DNA of 64,000 bases from Gaeumannomyces sp. JS-464 (lineage: Eukaryota; Ascomycota; Sordariomycetes; Magnaporthales; Magnaporthaceae): contig NGZR01000003.1 in NCBI GenBank assembly GCA_002197995.1, forward strand, positions 6,758,001 through 6,822,000. The letters run 5' to 3'. This document shows, piece by piece, positions 46,140 to 57,200 of this stretch. Within the stretch, counting starts at the first letter, position 1, and each line of letters begins with the position of its first letter. The position numbers and the translations under genes are program-made. The notes under the pieces were generated by a model. It saw only the letters and a program-made list of their open reading frames with translations, was not told the origin of the DNA and did not search any database.

Positions 46140-47083
46140 ATGCCCAAGAACAAGGGAAAGGTAGGAGAGCCTCCGATTTCCATTAATTTACCCCACCATC
46201 CGATGGATCACCGAGCGGTGCCCAACGCGCGCGCCGGGACGACAACAGAGGCCAACCGTGCCTGGTATTAAAACAAGCTGACACCGGTGGCGCGCTGCAG
46301 GGAGGTAAAAACCGACGGAGAGGAAAGAACGAGAACGACAAGGAGAAGCGCGAGCTCGACACGATAGACCTCGAGGATGCGGAGCAGGAGGACCTTGGTA
46401 CGTTTGGTCTTTGTTTGTCTGGCGCATGCGCTCCCAGTTTGCACTGACCCCCAGTGGGAACTGCGCACTGAACGGGCCGGCCGCTGACCTGAGATTGTGG
46501 TTCCTCTCTCGCAGAATACGCGCAGATCATCACCGCCTACGGTGGCTGCAAGTTTGATGCCGTCTGCTACCGGCCCACGAGCGAGGCCAAGACCGACTGG
46601 GGTTCCGAGAAGAGGGTACTCCATGTCCGTGGAAAGCTCCGGAAGAAGCAGTGGTACGTGGCTACTTGTCCCTGGCCTGGTGCTATCCTGTGTTATGCGA
46701 ATACGTCTGACTGATCACACGTCCGCGGTCTGCAGGGTCAATGTCGGTGACATCGTCATCTGCTCCAAGCGCGAGTTCGAGCCTGCCAAGGGCGACATCA
46801 TCCAGAAGTACACCAGCGACCAGGCTCGTGAACTGAAGGCAGAGCGTATGTTACCTATCCCGCATTGGCTGTCGGGTCGGCAACGAGCCTCGACAAACGC
46901 TAACCATGGTTTTTCTGTTCCTCTGCAGGCCACATCCCCCCGTACGTCCAGATCAACACTGCCGACACGGGTGGTGACGAGCGTGGAGATGACCCGGGAA
47001 TCGAGTTTGGCGCCGACGACGACTCCAGCGAGGAAGACGAGGGCCCAACCAACAAGCGGGAGATCGACATCGACGACATTTGA
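46140..47083 (+). CDS. translation initiation factor eIF1A, with an unusual core
   Basis: Five exons; introns 46161-46300, 46398-46514, 46654-46735 and 46846-46928. Total 173 residues with no frame break. eIF1A binds the 40S A site and helps start-codon selection. The basic N-tail (MPKNKGKGGKNRRRGKNEN) and the acidic C-tail ending DIDDI, the eIF5B-binding end, are standard. The core reads EYAQIITAYGGCKFDAVCY, then HVRGKLRKKQWVNVGDIVIC and KYTSDQARELKAE. It differs from usual eIF1A in having GGCKF where GNGR is normal and about ten extra residues before HVRGKLRKK. The region after RELKAE is also divergent. It could be a paralogue. Because the frame and splice sites are clean, error does not explain this. 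Confidence 0.88.
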
Positions 47084-48601
47084 GAGGGTCGCTTGCGGAC
47101 CAAACTTCATTTCGGCATGGCTATACCCGTGGACTCCACCCCGAGTGCACAAGGGGCTCGCAGAGAGATGTTCTCTTCATGGATCCTGCCCACCTCGGCC
47201 GAGACAAGGCCGCCGCGATATCACTCCCAGCGTGCTCGCTCGTTTCGTGTCCATCTGGCCGTGCTTGGTCCGCCTCTGGTGGATATTCGATGGCTTTGGT
47301 GCCTGGACTCGATATTCGAGGGCGAAAAGTGTGCATAGGTTGAGGCCGAAAGCGAGTTATGACCCAACACAGCATCCTTTTCTGCATGCTAGCGTCTCCC
47401 CCAACATTGCGGGTCGTGCTGAATTTGTTGCAACGTGCCATTGGTTTGATCGGTATAAATAATGATGCATCAGCTATCCGCCACCCAAAAGTCTAGGTGG
47501 CCCCGTAGCCAATGCTCGCTCGGAAATTTGACGCTGCTCTACTGGACCCCAGGGACCCTAGGCTAACCGGATCACGGCGGGAATGGTAAAAACGGATGGC
47601 TGGGAAAGCAGAATGGGATCGGAGAATAAAGAAAAGAATGAATGGGGCAAATGAAGGGGAAACAAACAGGGAAACGAAATGGGGAAAGATGAAAAAGCAA
47701 GAGATGCAAAGGCAAAGAGGGAGGAAACAGAAGTAAAACATTGATGAAAATAACGCAAAAATAAGAAAAAGAAAGAAAAAAAAAAACTGAGGGAAGAAAA
47801 GATGAAGAAAAAAAGATATGCAAAAGGGATATGCGTGAAGACGACATTCACATTTGGAAAACCATGGGCGGAACAGAAGTAAAATGAACGACCCAACTGG
47901 GCGTGCAATTTGGCACGGTCGGAAATGGAGCCATTGACGCCATTCGCGGCGCAGTGGATCATCCAGAACCAAACAACCGCAAGCAACCCCACTGACGCTA
48001 ATAACCTCCCCGCTGGATTCTCGCAGGCGACGGCCAACCCGCGCCCAAGGCGGGCATTTAGAGGCTTGGCCCTTTAACGTGCTTGCTTTGCCCTTCAACT
48101 CACCGCGTCAGCGTGGTTTGTCAAACACCCCAAGTCTTACGCATCGAAGTCTCCAAATGCGTGGGCTGCTACGCGGGCGGGCGTGCTAGACGGAACCCAG
48201 GCACGGCAACCGGATGATCTTATTTAGCGCCCTTCCTCCCTCAGCGCCGGCCAAACTTTTGCGCTAACAGCCAGTTGGAAGATAAGGGCCGAGTGAGACA
48301 CAGGAACAAAGTCCCAACGAGCCGGATGCCCAGGCTCCCACGTCGATTTGCGCACCAGACCAAACCAACCGTCTCACCTGCCGCCCAGCCCTACCGCCAA
48401 CCAACCTGCCTACCCGACCACCCTGCCTGCATACGGGAACTAGCGACCGTGGCAACGAGGCGATAGACACTCAAGTCCCTTCTCCCCGCGAGCGGTTATC
48501 GCCGAACACTTCGCCTCGACGACACCAGGCCTGGCCTGCCTCCACGCCTCCAACCAAACACACGTATCCAACCACACACGCGCACCACACATCCGCGCGG
48601 T
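47084..48601. other. intergenic with polypurine tract C
   Basis: No gene is seen. About 47580-47840 is an A/G-rich tract (gggaaacgaaatggggaaag, aaagaaagaaaaaa). The phosphatase leader at 48360-48600 is C-rich with repeated cca and accaac phrases. Confidence 0.5.
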
Positions 48602-49477
48602 ATGCCGCGGGCCGACGGCTGGTCCTCGCGGGCCGGGTCGCGGGTCCCGGTGCGCCCGTCATCGACGGGCGGCCAGCAGCAGCAGCAACAACAGCGGCAG
48701 CAGCAGGGACCCCTGTCGCCACTGTCGCCCCAGCTGCCGGACCAGGCCGTGTCGGTGCTGTTCTGCTGCCTGGGCAACATCTGCCGATCGACCATGGCCG
48801 AGGGCGTCTTCCAGTTCCTGACAAGGACGCCGCAGTACAAGGACCGCGTCGGCAGGATCGACTCGTGCGGCACGGCGGCGTACCACACGGGCGAGCCGCC
48901 CGACTCGCGGACCATGGCGACGCTGAGGGCGAATGGCATCGTTGATTATTTCCACTCGGCGAGGAAGGTTGGTGGTTCTCTTGCGTCTTTCTTCTTCTTT
49001 ACTCACCCTCCCTCGTACCCATCCCTGGGTTTGCTACTTGGCGCCTTCTGCCTTCTTTCTGGACATGTGAACTGATCCTGGATGTGCCTTTACATAGGTG
49101 AACAACAAGGACTTCGACGCGTTTGACTATATCTTCGCCATGGACCGGTCAAACCTCAAGGACCTCCAGCAGATGAAGGCGAGCCTCAAGCGGCTCAAGG
49201 GCCAGGACAGCAGGGCCAAGGTGATGCTCTTTGGCGAGTTCTCGGGTACGGGCAGGGTCGAGGTGGTAACGGACCCGTACTACGGCGGCGACGACGGTTC
49301 GCGCTCACGTACCAACAGGCTGTCCGGTTCTCTGAGAACTTCCTCAAGGAGACGTTCCCGGACGCCGCGGCGGCTTCTTCTGTGGCTGCATCGGCTGGGA
49401 GGCCTGAGGCCGCAGATACGGGCGACAGTGCGGCAGACGGCGGCGGCAGTGGCGGGAGCAGCAGCAGCAGTAGCTGA
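48602..49477 (+). CDS. low-molecular-weight protein tyrosine phosphatase (one frame break)
   Basis: LMW-PTP (Ltp1/Stp1 family). The phosphate-binding loop is CLGNICRSTMAE, with the nucleophilic cysteine in VLFCCLGNICRS. The DPYYGGDDG motif supplies the general acid. The first ~45 residues are an extension with a glutamine run (GGQQQQQQQRQQQG), absent from most family members. Intron 48968-49097 precedes VNNKDFDAFDYIFAMDRSN, a standard block. One base is missing near 49296-49299, after DPYYGGDDG; the correct frame then reads FALTYQQAVRFSENFLKETF and ends in a Gly/Ser-rich tail. Corrected length is 248 residues. The acid and nucleophile are both in frame before the break. Confidence 0.88.
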
Positions 49478-50801
49478 GGATGGAGGATGGACAGGATCGA
49501 AGATGGATGGGGTGGGACGCACAACGATTACATACTACATATACTTAAGGTTCAGAGGATCACCAGGCATCGGGATGTGGAGTAAATAATAATTCAAGGA
49601 GGCATGCATGGCACACTGCACACAGCGACTCGGCCGGGTCGAGACCGGGGGTTGAGACGCGCGAGGAGGGGCGGCAGGGGAACTCAGCAGGAGGAATGGG
49701 ATGTGAATGGCCGGGGGGTCAGTGGGTGGCCGGGAGCGGGAGGCTTATGCGCAACTGGCTCCGCCTTCCGGCGCAGGGAGAATAGCAGTCGAGGCGGGGG
49801 CACTAACTACACTGTACCAGTCTAAAGTCTTGACTTTTCTCTTGTTTATTCTGGATAATGACAGGTTGGGGGTAATAGCAAGGAAGCAGCCAACCTTGAC
49901 CCCCGCGAACTTTCTCAGTCCACGACACAGTACCGACCCCTCAAGCTCGCATGACACAAGGCGGGCGCACCAAGACATGGCCGTCGGCCGCCCGCCCCAA
50001 GAAAGCGACATCTCGCTGGAGCACAGTTCCTGGACTACTGGAGGCAGGCGGCTCTCTCAAAACGCCCACAGCGATGAACGGCGTGTCCTGCGGGAATTCA
50101 ATCAGGAAAAAAAGATTGAGAGCCCCGAGACTCGACGCCACCGCCCTCACGCTTGTCCCCAATTGGCGTCTGGGCGGGCAACCCAAGTGGGCAGCCCGCT
50201 TCAGCCGCACGCATGCCGTCCAGGTCAAGCGCCCTTCCTCGTCGTTTTGCGGGCTGTGTTTCTCTGTCCTGAGGTCCCCGGCCGGAGGGCGCTAATCCCG
50301 CGCTTCCCATCGTCCTGCTGCAGGGCTGTTCTGAGCTCGAGACAAGTCTTTTCGGCCTCCTTGACACGTTTCCCGCTGCTTGTTCACTGCCTGTTGAGGG
50401 GCTTGGGCAGGTTGATATCATTATCCAACGAGCTTGTTCCAGCTAGCTCCTGGCAAATCACTGCTGCCCGTATCCAACCCCTCCCTGCTCGCCGCCCCTC
50501 AACCTCGTTGCCATCGGACCAACTCTGTCGGCCACCTCGAGCTTGCGAACCGCTAGTGAAGCCAACGATACCCAGATAACATGCAAGCCCCTTTTTGTGG
50601 GTGAAGGCTCGGTTCATATCACTGGACCGCTGCCAACCGGTCTCTCGCGGGTTACAATCCCTACAGCGACGCGCGACGCCGGCCGCGTTCGGCACCGCCA
50701 TACCCTGCGGCGCTCTCCCGATGAGAGCACAGCTGCCCCGAGATATAAGCAACGGGTCCCCAACACACACACACACACACGCGTACACACGCAAACACGC
50801 A
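49478..50801. other. intergenic; WW-protein leader with a CA microsatellite
   Basis: No gene is seen. The bases just before the WW-protein ATG contain a (CA)n microsatellite, about 50761-50780. Overlapping plus- and minus-strand ORFs (49707-50579, 49951-50295) show no domain. Confidence 0.5.
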
Positions 50802-53800
50802 ATGCCCGGCCTCCCCGAGGGATGGGAGTCCGACTACGATGGGGCTCGATGGTTCTACCGCTATAAGCCGACGGGCATGACCCAGTTCCAGTTCCCGCAG
50901 CCCGGCGACGAATTCTCCGAGTACTTTGGCTCCTTCGCCGGCCCCGTCAGCCTCGCGCCCGAAGAGAAGCTCGAGAGCGACCGCCAGATCAAGAGGAGGT
51001 CCACGACCGGCGGGCGCGACAAGAGCCTCGACGTCGCGGCGCGGCAGGCCGCTCGGCTGAGCGCGACTGCTGCTGCTGCGACCACTGCGGACATCCCCGA
51101 GGCCGACGAGCCGGCCGGCGCGGGGTGGGATAACCTGATGTACCTCGGCCCCGGCGGCGCCGCCAGTGCCAGGACGTCGCCGTCGAGCGAGGGGCAGAAG
51201 TCGCCGAACGGAACGTACCCGGCGGCGGCGGCGGCGTCGCTTTCACCCAACCTCGATCTGCTTGGCGACAAGGCCCATGTGTCGCCTCTCACCAGCGCCG
51301 GTGGACTCCGCGGGCGTCCTCGAGTGAGATCATGACGAGCGAGAATGCGATCTCTCCGCCTAACGAGGCGGCAGCAGAGAGCCAGGCCCCCAAATCGGAG
51401 CCGCCGGCTTCGGCCGATGGGTTCGTCATGGTGTCGCCTCCTGTGCTTAACGTCTCGGGGCCTGGTCCTGTCGCAAACGGGCCAGGACGCCCACAGCCAG
51501 CGGCTTCTCAGCCGGGCTTCGTTCCGGGAGTAGCTGGCGCTCAACCTCATCCTTCTATCTTGCCGCCGACCGTCCATCCTATGGGGAAGGCGGTGTCGGT
51601 AGTAGGTCCGGCCGCGCCCCCTGCGGCGGCCAATTTTGCTGCTGGCCCTGGTGTGCCTGGCGCGCAAGGTGTCCCCATGCCCCTTCGCGCTGCGCAAGAC
51701 CCCCGAAACGTTCCTATCCTGGATGGGTGGCAGCGCCCGTTCGAGCTGCCGGGCAATGCGACGACGTGGTCGCCGCTGGGCTCTCTTGCGGAGCTTGCCA
51801 GCGAGTCGACCGGGAAATGCTACGAGGATGTCTTCCCGACGCCGGTTGAGCTACCAGGAAACGATGCCGACAACACTGGTGCTGTCCAGATGCAGCAGCA
51901 GACAGCACCACCAAACGTCCAGACCGCCCCGATGGAGCTCCCAGTGGTGTCTCCCGAGTCTACCACCGCCGGCCCTTCGGCTGAGGCGCCGGCGGCGCCA
52001 CCTAGCGGCGCGTCTGGCCAACAGCCACTGGCCGGCCTGAGCAGCGGTCCTGTGGGGAGTAGTCAGCAACATCCCCAGCCACATGTTCAATCGGTTCCTG
52101 GGGTGCCCGGAGACACCAGCCGCCATGTCCGCCAAGACTCTTCAGCCGCAGCCGCGCAAAAGCGGCTCTCGTTGGCTGGCGAGGTATTTATAGCTAGTGG
52201 CGTCTCGCCAAGAGACGAGCTGAACTCTTCGAAGCGACACTCTGTTGCAGGACTGCCAATAATCCCCCCTGTTGAGGCTGAAGGACCTGGGTCTGGACAG
52301 AATCTCCCCTGGTCGCAGCAGCAACCGCCTCAAATACCCCCACGCACCATCCTCCCCATCCTCCCCATCCACACGGCCTGGCGCACCACCACACATTGCC
52401 GCAGGACGCCAACGTGCTTCCAGGTACAAAGGCTCGGCATGAGAGCATCTCGCAGCCGAACCAGAGCATCCTGCACACTCTGTCCTTCCCTGGCCGTCCA
52501 TTCCCACCACCTCAGGAGCAATCAGAGCCCAACGAACCGGGCGGCGCGCAGTCCACGCCTTCGATCCTCAGACCAGCTCGCGGCCGGCCGATGCAGCCTG
52601 GCCCTTCGCACCCGAGACCACAAATGGCCGAGCCAAGACAGTCGTTCCAGATGCCCCCGAAGCCCTATATGATCTTCGCCAACAGCGGCGTCGGGCCTGC
52701 CGGTGCTGGGTTTCACCAGGCGCCGATGCCCTCATATGGCTTTGTCCATCAGCAGCAGCAGCAGCAGCACCAGCACCAGCAGCATGGCGCGCCTATTGGC
52801 CAGCAGCAACTTCCTTACGCGCAACCGGATCTTCCTCCCGGGATGGTGCATGGGGTAACTACGGCACCCGTGCTGCTGCCCGCGGATCCTGTGATGGCGT
52901 CCGCTCCTGGCCCCGGCTATCCGACTGTCGACACGCAGAACAAGTACCGTGGAGTTTCGCATATCATGCCTGGTGTGCCATCGTCCGTAGCCACGAATCC
53001 TCTGCTGCCGGTGCAAGCAGTCGAGCTCGAAAATAGCAGAGCCGGCACCCCTGTTTCCAGCGAGAAGCCTGTGCAGGAGCCTGTTATCCAGGTCGGGGCG
53101 TCCGCGGCTATGGATGTTCCTCGGGCAACATCGCCGAGCACGGAGGGCTCTTTCGTGGTGGTCGCTGATGTCGCAGGGTCGGAGGGCGTGAAACAGCCGA
53201 CAAAGGGCCCTGAAAGCACATCGACGGGGCCGCCAGAGCCGGCAGATCCTCCTTTAATGACGGCCAATTTTGCCATCATCAGCGCCCCAGAACCCGGGAA
53301 TGGACCAGTACAGCCCGAGCCATCCGTATCTATGAATAACGCGGCGGGATCGTCGAACCACGCCGAACAGTCGAGCGCTGGCAAAGAGAAGGTCCTGCCG
53401 GAGAAATTCAACATGATCATAGAAAGCACCGTTGTCGAGACCGCACCTGTCTTGGCGGCGATTGAGACTGCGCCGGTGGAGGCATCTACGTCTGTACCGC
53501 CAGAACAGGTCACTGACACACAAGAAGCTGCGGTACCAAGTATGCCGGTCGCCAGCCCAGAGACCGGCGATCTGGCTGCACCGGCCCAGCCAAGCCCACA
53601 TATTGAAAACCCGACAGCTGCACACGTTGAGGCTGCCGATGTTGCACTTCATTCGTTCGCTGTGGTCCACGCAGTCGAGTCGGAACCTCGTGGTGGCTCC
53701 CCTGCCCCCCAGCCCTTTGGCCACCAGTCAGACAGCCAGGGGCAGACACCAGAGCCAGGGCAGTTCGCCATTGTTTCTGTATCCGGTGTTACGGATCAGT

Positions 53801-56800
53801 CACAACAGCCTAGCGAGACGCGAAATCCGGCGACGAATGGTATGGTTACCAGCCAGCCATTGGCGTCTGCTGAAAAAAGCATCCCCCAAGGTCAAGAGAT
53901 TTATGTCGGCACAGTCGAAGCCGTCGAGCCACCACAGCAAGCTCTAAGTCAACCGGAAAATCAGAGCGTCCACGCCCAAAGCACCGGGGGATTGCCACAT
54001 GGATCTCCATCTCCCAGCGTACATCGCCTTTCTCTGACTTCCGCAGACAGGCCGCAGTCGCCGCCTGGGCCTATCGCACCCGTCGCCAGCAGACCAACGC
54101 CTCCCCCTGGCCAAGGCGGTCCGTATGGTATCTTGCAGCAGCAGTCGTGGGAAACGCCCTCTGGAACACCGCCCCCTGTCGGCCATGGTTCGCCGGCACG
54201 GCGCTCTGTTAGTTCTGTGCATAGGGCTTCTGTGTCGTCTCAGCTTGGCTATTTCCCCCAAGGCTCTCCAGGGCCTCAGTATCCCGGCGAGCCGACGCAA
54301 TCTCCACTTGCCGCCGCGGTGGCTCCTCAGAACCGCGCGGCTCCCGGCGTGCCCGGCGGGTGGCAGTCAGCCGCGGGTGCGCAGGGAACTCAGCCACAGC
54401 TCCCTCCGTCGGTGTCATCGCCGCCTGCAGATCAAACACAAAGCTCGCCTCAGCAACCATCGCCGGTTTCTTTGGTTGGCGTTCCGGCTGCCACTCCATC
54501 CATTGCGGCAGCACAGGCCTCGGCTCTTCTCCTGCAGCAGGGTCAACATCAGCAGCCGACACCGGCCCAGGCTCCTACACTGCAACAGCAGCAGCAACAG
54601 CAGACGCCGCAACTGCAGACGGCTCAGCCAGTTGTGAACACACCAGGCGCGGGCCCCGCTATCGTCCCTCAGCAGCCTCAGTATGTGTTGTACACGCACA
54701 ACGGTGTACAGTATGCTGTCTTGTCACAGCCGGGCGTCCCTGTTGGCGACGCCGCAACCAGCTCAGCAGCCACAAATGGTGCAACCAACAGGAGCCTTCC
54801 CTCAAACCCAGCCCGGACAGATCACGACAATGCACTCGCCAGCTCCGTCGGTCGCCGTGCCATATACTCAACCCGTCTCCACTGCCGCTGCCCAAAGCCC
54901 AGTATCGAGCCCTGTCGCCCCCTTCCAAACGGCGTCGCCTGCGGCGGGTGGCAGTCCCCATACAATTCACTCCCCTCTCTCTCACTCTGCAACTCCGTCC
55001 TTGAGTGGCATAGGCCCAGCATCGCGGGCCACGACTCAGCCACAGATTCACAGTGGTAGCCCTCAGCTGCCCCAGGGAGTATCTTTTGGGAGTCAAGGGA
55101 CTGCACATAGTCCCCACGCGAGTATATATGGGCAAAGCCCAACTGTGAACGCGGCTGCCATGGCATCCGGGCATGCAAGCGCCCATGGAAGCCCCATAGG
55201 GACGCCGCACAGCCAGACCTCACAAACGGCGCCAATACCTGCAATACAGTCTCTACATCGTGCTGCGTCGCAGCAGGTCAGGCCAACTCTGGCCTCGGCA
55301 TCGCCGCCGCAACTTCAGGGCTCTTCGCCCGCCTCGCCCATGTCGCTGCAGGGCGTCGGGCCGGGCTCGTCGCCGTGGCAGCAAGGGCTGCCGGGACCTG
55401 GCGGGCAGCAGATGCCCGCGGCCTTGCAACAGGGACACCAGCTGTTGCAACAGCGTGCCGTGCAGGCTGCTTACGCGCCAACAGGTGGGGCTGTCCACAT
55501 CCCGACTGCGCAGCAACCCGCGGCCCTGCAGCAGGGGCATCAGCTCCTGCAGCAGCGCGCCCATCAGGCTGCTCAGATACAGATTGCTCAGGGGGCGCCA
55601 GCCACTGGGCAGCTCCCTCCTATAACAGGGGCTGGCGTTCCAGGTCAACAGTTGCCTGCCGGAGCACAAGGTGGTCATCCGCAGAACCAAAACATCCCTC
55701 TTGGCCTTCAGCAACAGCAGCCACCGCAAACATCTCAACCGCAGCCGCAGGTAATGACTCAACCCCAACAAATACAGCAAGTCATGTTGCAACAACAGCT
55801 GCAACAGCAACAACTGCAACAGCAGCCTATAGCTATGCAAGGCCCCCAGCAGGTCGTCCGTCCTCTCCAGTCAGGGCAGGTGGCACAGCAACAGCCCGGA
55901 ACCTACTTTCAACAAGGACAGGTCCCCCAGCAGCAACCAATGGCGGCCCAACGGCAGCAGCCTATTATGGTCCAGGGACAGCAACCAACCATGGTATACC
56001 GTCCTGGGCCTGCGCCCGTCCAGGGACAGCCCCAGAGCAGCAGTGGTAGTTCGGGCAAAAGCAAGAGCTGGTTTTCGAGGATGTTCGAGACTCCCACGCC
56101 GCCTCAGAACAAAGGCCCCAAGGCCCCGAAGGCCCTCAAGCAGCATCCGGCTTTTGCTCAGCAGAAACAGCAGCAGGCGCAACCGAGGCCTCCGCAACAG
56201 CAAGTGCTTCAGCAGACGCCGGGAGCGGTATATCAACAGCAAGTGTCGCAGCAGCAACGGCCTCCGCAGCAGTTACAACAGATGCCTCAGCAGCAAATGC
56301 TTGGACAGCAGAGACCTCCGCAGCCGCAAATGCCGCAGCAACAGATGCAGCAACAGCAAATGCTTCAGCAGCAACTGCTTCAGCAACAGATGGCCCAGCA
56401 AAATAGACTGCCACAGCAGGTACCTCAACAACAGCAACAGCAGCCGCAGCAGGTGATTATGTCCCCACAGGGCGTTCCACAACAGATCTCGCAACCCTCC
56501 CCTGGGCAGGCACAATACGCATCCCAAGGCTTCCAGCAGCAGCAGCAACAAGCTCTAGTCTACCAGTACCTGCAGCAGCAGCAGCAGCAGCAGCAACGAC
56601 AGCTACAACAGCAGCAGCAATTACAGCAGCAACAACAACAATTACAACAACAGCAGCAACTACAACAGATGCAACAGGCAGCGCCGGTGAGCCCCGTGAG
56701 CTTGTCGCAGTCTCTGTTCCAGTCACAACAAGCCGCCCCCTTCCCGCCCCAGGAGACCGAGTGGCAGCCCCAGGCCGGCGTGTCGGGCATCCAGATGATC

Positions 56801-57200
56801 GACGTGGCCAAGATGGCAAAGGCGCTCGAGAGGGCCCTGGCGACCCAACAGCAACAGGACGCCGGCGCTGGGAGACGCCACTGCCGGGGCTGCCGCCAGT
56901 GGCGACATTGGCACAACGGGCGACGACGCCACGGCCCAAGCCCTGCTCGGCGGAAGCGCGGCACCGGCGTCCCCGAGACGCCCATGGTGGACGAGCAATA
57001 CATTGTTCCGCCGCTCTTCTCGGGCGCCGGCGCCCAGGGCCAGGTCCTTGCTGTGGCCTCGCCCCCGGCGGACGGCTTGGCGGTGGGCGGCGAGGCCGGC
57101 TTGGGCGGCGCCTCGTCCGAGGTTGGACGGGGCGGCGACTTCGGACTATTCTGCGCTTCTTACTGTCCCGGCTGTGGAGGATGCTAATGCGGATGGGTGA
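50802..57200 (+). CDS. large WW-domain, Pro/Gln-rich protein (six frame breaks)
   Basis: Single-exon gene of about 2,130 residues. A WW domain sits at the extreme N-terminus (LPEGWESDYDGARWFYRY, then QFQFPQPGD). WW domains bind proline-rich ligands. The rest is low complexity: Pro/Ser/Ala-rich to ~54.5 kb, then increasingly glutamine-rich with QQQ runs (54.5-56.7 kb), one near-basic patch (SGSSGKSKSWFSRMFETPTP) and a C-terminal block with IQMIDVAKMAKALERAL, DEQYIVPPLFSGAGAQ and YSALLTVPAVEDANADG. Breaks lie near 51310, 52340 (C5), 54745, 56872, 56967 (C4) and 57124; the set nets to zero and leaves 2,133 codons. Long poly-Q, disordered composition and a WW module suggest a scaffold or granule-forming protein; this is inference. 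Confidence 0.8.

Noticed and set aside
50761..50780. CA microsatellite as a regulatory element
   Set aside because: Simple repeats in leaders are common and nothing else supports a function.
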